Origin: Prevotella sp. UBA2755 | GTDB lineage: Bacteria > Bacteroidota > Bacteroidia > Bacteroidales > Bacteroidaceae | DNA length: 8,478 nt | Assembly: GCA_002353225.1 (NCBI GenBank) | Contig: DEJF01000066.1 | Span: 1-8,478, forward strand | Reading direction: 5' to 3' | Shown: piece by piece, positions 5,690-8,478 of the stretch | How positions within the stretch are numbered: the stretch's first letter is position 1 | Layout of the letters: every line of letters starts with the position of its first letter | Program-made: the position numbers and the translations under genes | Notes under the pieces: generated by a model | Told to the model about the DNA's origin: nothing | What the model saw: only the letters and a program-made list of their open reading frames with translations | The model's database searches: none

Positions 5690-6967
5690 TTAATACAGAA
5701 CACTACTATTGGTAACAGTCTCATACCACTCGGTAGGAGTGCCATCTGTTGCATAGTTTGCGAATGAAGCATAACCAGAAGTGATGATCTTCATCTCCTT
5801 CATCCAACGAGTTGTGTTAGAGACAACCACTTTCTGAGGAGCCTTACCTGTTTCTGCCTTCAACTCAGTGCTACCAACTTTAACAGCGATGTTGTTAGCA
5901 TTGTTAGTTCCCACATTATGAATGCGGAAGATAACAGGAGCCAGACCGTCAACACCACCACTTGCATTGGTGTTAATCATAATAGAAGTCGGCTGACCAA
6001 ACAACTCGTGTACTTCATTGCCACCAATGGTCAGAGACTTTGTACCACCTGCAGCCCAAAGAGTGACAACAGCATCATCACCAACAAATGCTACATCAAA
6101 TACTGCATCGTTGAAGTCCCAGTCACTCTTACCATCGGTATAACCAACCTGAGAAAGGTCGCTGGCAATAAGATCCTCAACAAAGATGCGCTGGCGATCC
6201 TTGTACATACCTGGAGTAATCTTTACAATCCAGTTGTCGAAGAAATAGTCACGTGCAACCTTCTGGTTGTCAGCCTGACCATTAGCCTCGAAGTCGAAAC
6301 CTACGAAGTACATGCCTGCTACACTGTTGTCGATAATGTCACCAGGAATGATAACATAGTTGTCCTTGTAGAAATATGAGTCGAAAGAGTTATGGAAACC
6401 AAAATACTCTGTACTACTGTTTACCATGAACTCAATCTTGTCAGATCCATAATTACGGTCATTCTGATCTGTTGCGCCTTCATTCAAGCCATAACATACA
6501 TTTCCGTAAGTTCCAGCATCACCAGCATTGAAGTTGTATGTGTGATCAGTATCGCTACCGCAATACAGATAGTTCATATTAGAGCCCCACTCACCTTTGT
6601 ATACCTGCTGAACAAAGAAATCACTCCAGTTAACAGCAACACCCTCTGGATTTTGATGATTTTGGAACCATTCTGTTACCACCTGTTTCTGTGCGTCTGT
6701 CAAAGGCTGTGGAACGTCTACATAGAGACCCCATTCGTTACCATTGGCGTCAACACCACGCATACCAACAAATTTTCCATCAGCATCGAAGGTAACAACC
6801 TGCTGGTCATTGAATCCCCAATTTACATTGGCATTAACCTTACCACCAACAAGTTCCTCAAAAGCAGCCTGGTACTTCTGATCCTGTGTCTGTGGAGTCA
6901 CATCCTTGTCACTTACGCAACTTGCGAAAGCAAGGGCTACGAAACCCATCAAAAATAACTTTTTCAT
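5690..6967 (-). CDS. Lipoprotein with LruC-like DWDFND motif, function unknown
   Basis: A 425-aa secreted lipoprotein: MKKLFLMGFVALAFASC gives a lipobox with Cys17, followed by VSDKD, an acidic stretch like the lipoprotein export signals that send Bacteroidota lipoproteins to the cell surface (inference). Residues 31-52 (KYQAAFEELV, then NWGF) match a motif common at the start of Bacteroidota lipoproteins of this type. The core is RIFVEDLIASDL (260-271) followed by DWDFNDAVFDV (282-292), an Asp/Asn-rich motif suggestive of metal or ligand binding and shared with LruC/DUF4842-type proteins. The C-terminus (SGYASFANYA, then EWYE at 413-416) weakly resembles the end of LruC domains. Codon use favours GGT, GTT, GCT, AAC and AAG, unlike its neighbours and consistent with strong expression. 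It has its own promoter and terminator, so it is probably monocistronic. The molecular role is not known. Confidence 0.8.
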   Translation of the reverse strand: MKKLFLMGFVALAFASCVSDKDVTPQTQDQKYQAAFEELVGGKVNANVNWGFNDQQVVTFDADGKFVGMRGVDANGNEWGLYVDVPQPLTDAQKQVVTEWFQNHQNPEGVAVNWSDFFVQQVYKGEWGSNMNYLYCGSDTDHTYNFNAGDAGTYGNVCYGLNEGATDQNDRNYGSDKIEFMVNSSTEYFGFHNSFDSYFYKDNYVIIPGDIIDNSVAGMYFVGFDFEANGQADNQKVARDYFFDNWIVKITPGMYKDRQRIFVEDLIASDLSQVGYTDGKSDWDFNDAVFDVAFVGDDAVVTLWAAGGTKSLTIGGNEVHELFGQPTSIMINTNASGGVDGLAPVIFRIHNVGTNNANNIAVKVGSTELKAETGKAPQKVVVSNTTRWMKEMKIITSGYASFANYATDGTPTEWYETVTNSSVLY

Positions 6968-7035
6968 CTTTCCGAATTTTTAATGATTATATAAACTAAA
7001 TTGAATTATTTTGTCTCTTATAGATTTTGACGCTG

Positions 7036-7066
7036 CAAAAATACATTATTTATTTAGAAAAAACAG
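7036..7066 (-). promoter_or_regulatory. Promoter of the minus-strand lipoprotein gene
   Basis: TATTTTTG at 7043-7036 on the minus strand matches TAnnTTTG exactly and is followed by CAGCG. The -33 region is a T-rich TGTTTTTTC (7064-7056) rather than a clean TTTG. It predicts a leader of about 60 nt. The leader is A/T-rich, with no Shine-Dalgarno sequence before the ATG at 6967. Confidence 0.65.
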
Positions 7067-7096
7067 ATACAGAGTGTTAAATAATTAAAAATATTG

Positions 7097-7110
7097 CGGA
7101 AACGTTTGCA
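7097..7110. promoter_or_regulatory. LacI-family operator-like site
   Basis: CGGAAACGTTTGCA is one mismatch from the LacI/CcpA-type pattern TGNAANCGNTNNCA and centres on the 8-bp palindrome AAACGTTT. It lies in the divergent spacer, upstream of both lipoprotein genes. No regulator gene is in the window, and a single short site can arise by chance. Confidence 0.3.
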
Positions 7111-7121
7111 TAAATCAAGAT

Positions 7122-7167
7122 TTTGTCTGTGAAATAGTTCAAAGTTCCGTCCTTTTTTGTAATTTTA
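7122..7167 (+). promoter_or_regulatory. Possible weak promoter of the plus-strand lipoprotein gene
   Basis: TAATTTTA at 7160-7167 matches TAnnTTTG at all defined positions but the last, 21 bases before the ATG at 7189. The nearest upstream TTTG (7122-7125) is too far away for a standard -33, so the upstream half is unsupported. The location is right for a short leader. Confidence 0.35.
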
Positions 7168-7188
7168 CAGCCCAAAAGCAACAATGAC

Positions 7189-8469
7189 ATGAGAAAGAAC
7201 TTTTTACGTACCTTATTTATAATAGTAGCAATCGGCAGTGCAGTAAGCAGTTGCGTGCGTGACAATTTCAAATATTATGGCTATGAGGACCAGTTGGAGG
7301 GCTACTTCCCTGTGGACTCTATCGAAAATGGTCATACGTGGACACTGACCTCTGAATGTTCGAGTTTCGTGAAAGGCAGTGTGCCTGGTGCTGCTAAGTT
7401 GTATATCCTCTCTGGCAATCCCTTTACCACAACGGGTGTGGAGATTCTCGCAGAGACAACTACTGAATCACGTGTCAGCAAGCAGATGACTTATATGGTA
7501 CCTACAGCACAGAGTAAGGTCTTTGCCGCCGTGCTGGATGAGGACGGTAACTATCTGCGACTGGTACAGGCATCGACTAATCAGGAGACGATTAATCTGG
7601 ATAATACAGTACCTTCTGGTACTCCTAACACCGTCACCCCACAACGTATCTTCTACTGCTTCGAGGCTGACTATCCCAATCCTGGTGACTGGGACTATAA
7701 CGATGTCGTGATGAGTATCACCAAGGAGCCGACGGACAACGACGAGGTGGTGGCACTGAAAGTAAGACTCGACGCAGTGGGCTACCTCTCGCAGATTGCA
7801 GCAGCCGTCCGCTTGGTGGGCTATGGTTACGACGAGGTGGATATCACGCAGGATGAGGCTTCTACTTTCTATCGCGAGCCGGATCGCCAGCGCTTATTCA
7901 TCAAACAGAGTGATGTGAAACTGAAGGCACTCAATGGTGATGCCGTCATCAACCTCTTCGACGACGCTCACCTCGCTATGTTCCACCTTGCCTCTGACGG
8001 TAGCGTCTATCGCCGTTACTTTAACACGATAGAGAATCCGAGCAGCAGTAATAACGGAGCCACACAGTCACCGATGACGGTAACCTTCTATCTCAACTTC
8101 CATGATGCGTATCTGGCTCGTTCTTTCACCCTTGCGGAGGTCGACCCCTTCATCCTCGTGCAGTATGGTACTGCTGGAGAGAACTTCTGGGAAGTGCATA
8201 CACACCCCTACAAACTAACGGAAATCCTCTACAACTATTATAATGGTGCCGCCCAGAGTTATAACAACGGCTTCTCGTGGGCTCTCGCCATTCCTTACGG
8301 CAAGTTCCGTTATCCGCTGGAGGAACAGCCTATCGGCATGCGTAAGAACTCCATCGTCTCTGGCGCCTATCAGGAGAGCGGGCACTCCTTCGGTGAGTGG
8401 ATGCTTGACCATGCCAAGGCGCAAGACTGGTATGAGTATCCAGCAGAGGGTGCCGTGTACGCAAAGTAA
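7189..8469 (+). CDS. LruC domain-containing lipoprotein (DUF4842-like)
   Basis: A 426-aa lipoprotein with a signal sequence MRKNFLRTLF continuing to the lipobox VSSC (Cys22). Residues about 30-150 are beta-rich with no family I recognise. From residue 153, RIFYCFEADYPNPGDWDYND (153-172) carries the DWDYND motif that opens the LruC/DUF4842 domain. The rest fits that domain: HTHPYKLTE (338-346), WALAIPYGKFRYPLEE (364-379), a core also seen as WAI-x-IP-x-F-x-YP in relatives, and finally FGEWMLDH and DWYEYP (401-418). The name comes from the Leptospira lipoprotein LruC, an antigen linked to equine recurrent uveitis; the domain's activity is unknown. The protein is complete. Its partner is the divergent lipoprotein gene with the related DWDFND motif. 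An ATG at 7184 is out of frame and stops after two codons, leaving 7189 as the start. Confidence 0.85.
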   Translation: MRKNFLRTLFIIVAIGSAVSSCVRDNFKYYGYEDQLEGYFPVDSIENGHTWTLTSECSSFVKGSVPGAAKLYILSGNPFTTTGVEILAETTTESRVSKQMTYMVPTAQSKVFAAVLDEDGNYLRLVQASTNQETINLDNTVPSGTPNTVTPQRIFYCFEADYPNPGDWDYNDVVMSITKEPTDNDEVVALKVRLDAVGYLSQIAAAVRLVGYGYDEVDITQDEASTFYREPDRQRLFIKQSDVKLKALNGDAVINLFDDAHLAMFHLASDGSVYRRYFNTIENPSSSNNGATQSPMTVTFYLNFHDAYLARSFTLAEVDPFILVQYGTAGENFWEVHTHPYKLTEILYNYYNGAAQSYNNGFSWALAIPYGKFRYPLEEQPIGMRKNSIVSGAYQESGHSFGEWMLDHAKAQDWYEYPAEGAVYAK

Positions 8470-8478
8470 CTCCCTACA

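Noticed and set aside
6392..6958. 188-codon plus-strand open frame
   Set aside because: Antisense to the lipoprotein signal peptide and N-terminal region; the stop-poor frame follows from the biased codons of the real gene.

Overview
The window reads as chromosomal DNA of a Bacteroidota member, most likely Prevotella or a close relative. The reasons are a periplasmic S46 dipeptidyl-peptidase, an SpmA-SpmB fusion in a non-sporulating context, lipoproteins with LruC-like domains, a protein of the four-helix-bundle-plus-suffix type, and several promoter-like sites of the Bacteroidota form TAnnTTTG with almost no Shine-Dalgarno sequences. The genus is inferred from overall similarity and not proven.

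Left and centre (1-5422, minus strand): four genes run leftwards and look like one operon. In order of transcription they are a four-helix-bundle protein with a repetitive tail (5422-4742), a fused SpmA/SpmB nucleoside-recognition membrane protein (4738-3506), a MOP/Wzx-type lipid-linked oligosaccharide flippase (3456-2011), and an S46 dipeptidyl-peptidase (2009-1, C-terminus cut by the window edge). The gaps are 3 bp, 49 bp and 1 bp. The 49-bp gap, together with the spm stop codon, is a degenerate array of six 8-bp units. The end of the four-helix gene is built from in-frame direct repeats that also form a 98-bp imperfect inverted repeat.

Control region (5423-5689): a perfect 35-bp direct repeat lies 148 bp apart, and each copy carries a promoter-like TACCTTTG. 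The copy nearest the gene puts the predicted transcript start almost on the ATG. Two 24-bp inverted repeats lie at and between the copies. At its right edge an intrinsic terminator ends the next gene to the right.

Right (5690-8469): two divergent lipoprotein genes face away from each other across a 221-bp spacer. Each has a lipobox near residue 20 and a DWD(F/Y)ND motif. The plus-strand one clearly ends in an LruC/DUF4842-type C-terminal domain; the minus-strand one looks like a more distant relative. The spacer holds a good promoter for the minus gene, a weak one for the plus gene, and one LacI-type operator-like site.

How the genes may work together is inference. The left operon is envelope-oriented (periplasmic peptide trimming, lipid-linked glycan export, a membrane protein of the SpmAB family), and the right pair probably makes cell-envelope or surface proteins. 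No RNA genes, CRISPR arrays, transposases or complete mobile elements were seen.
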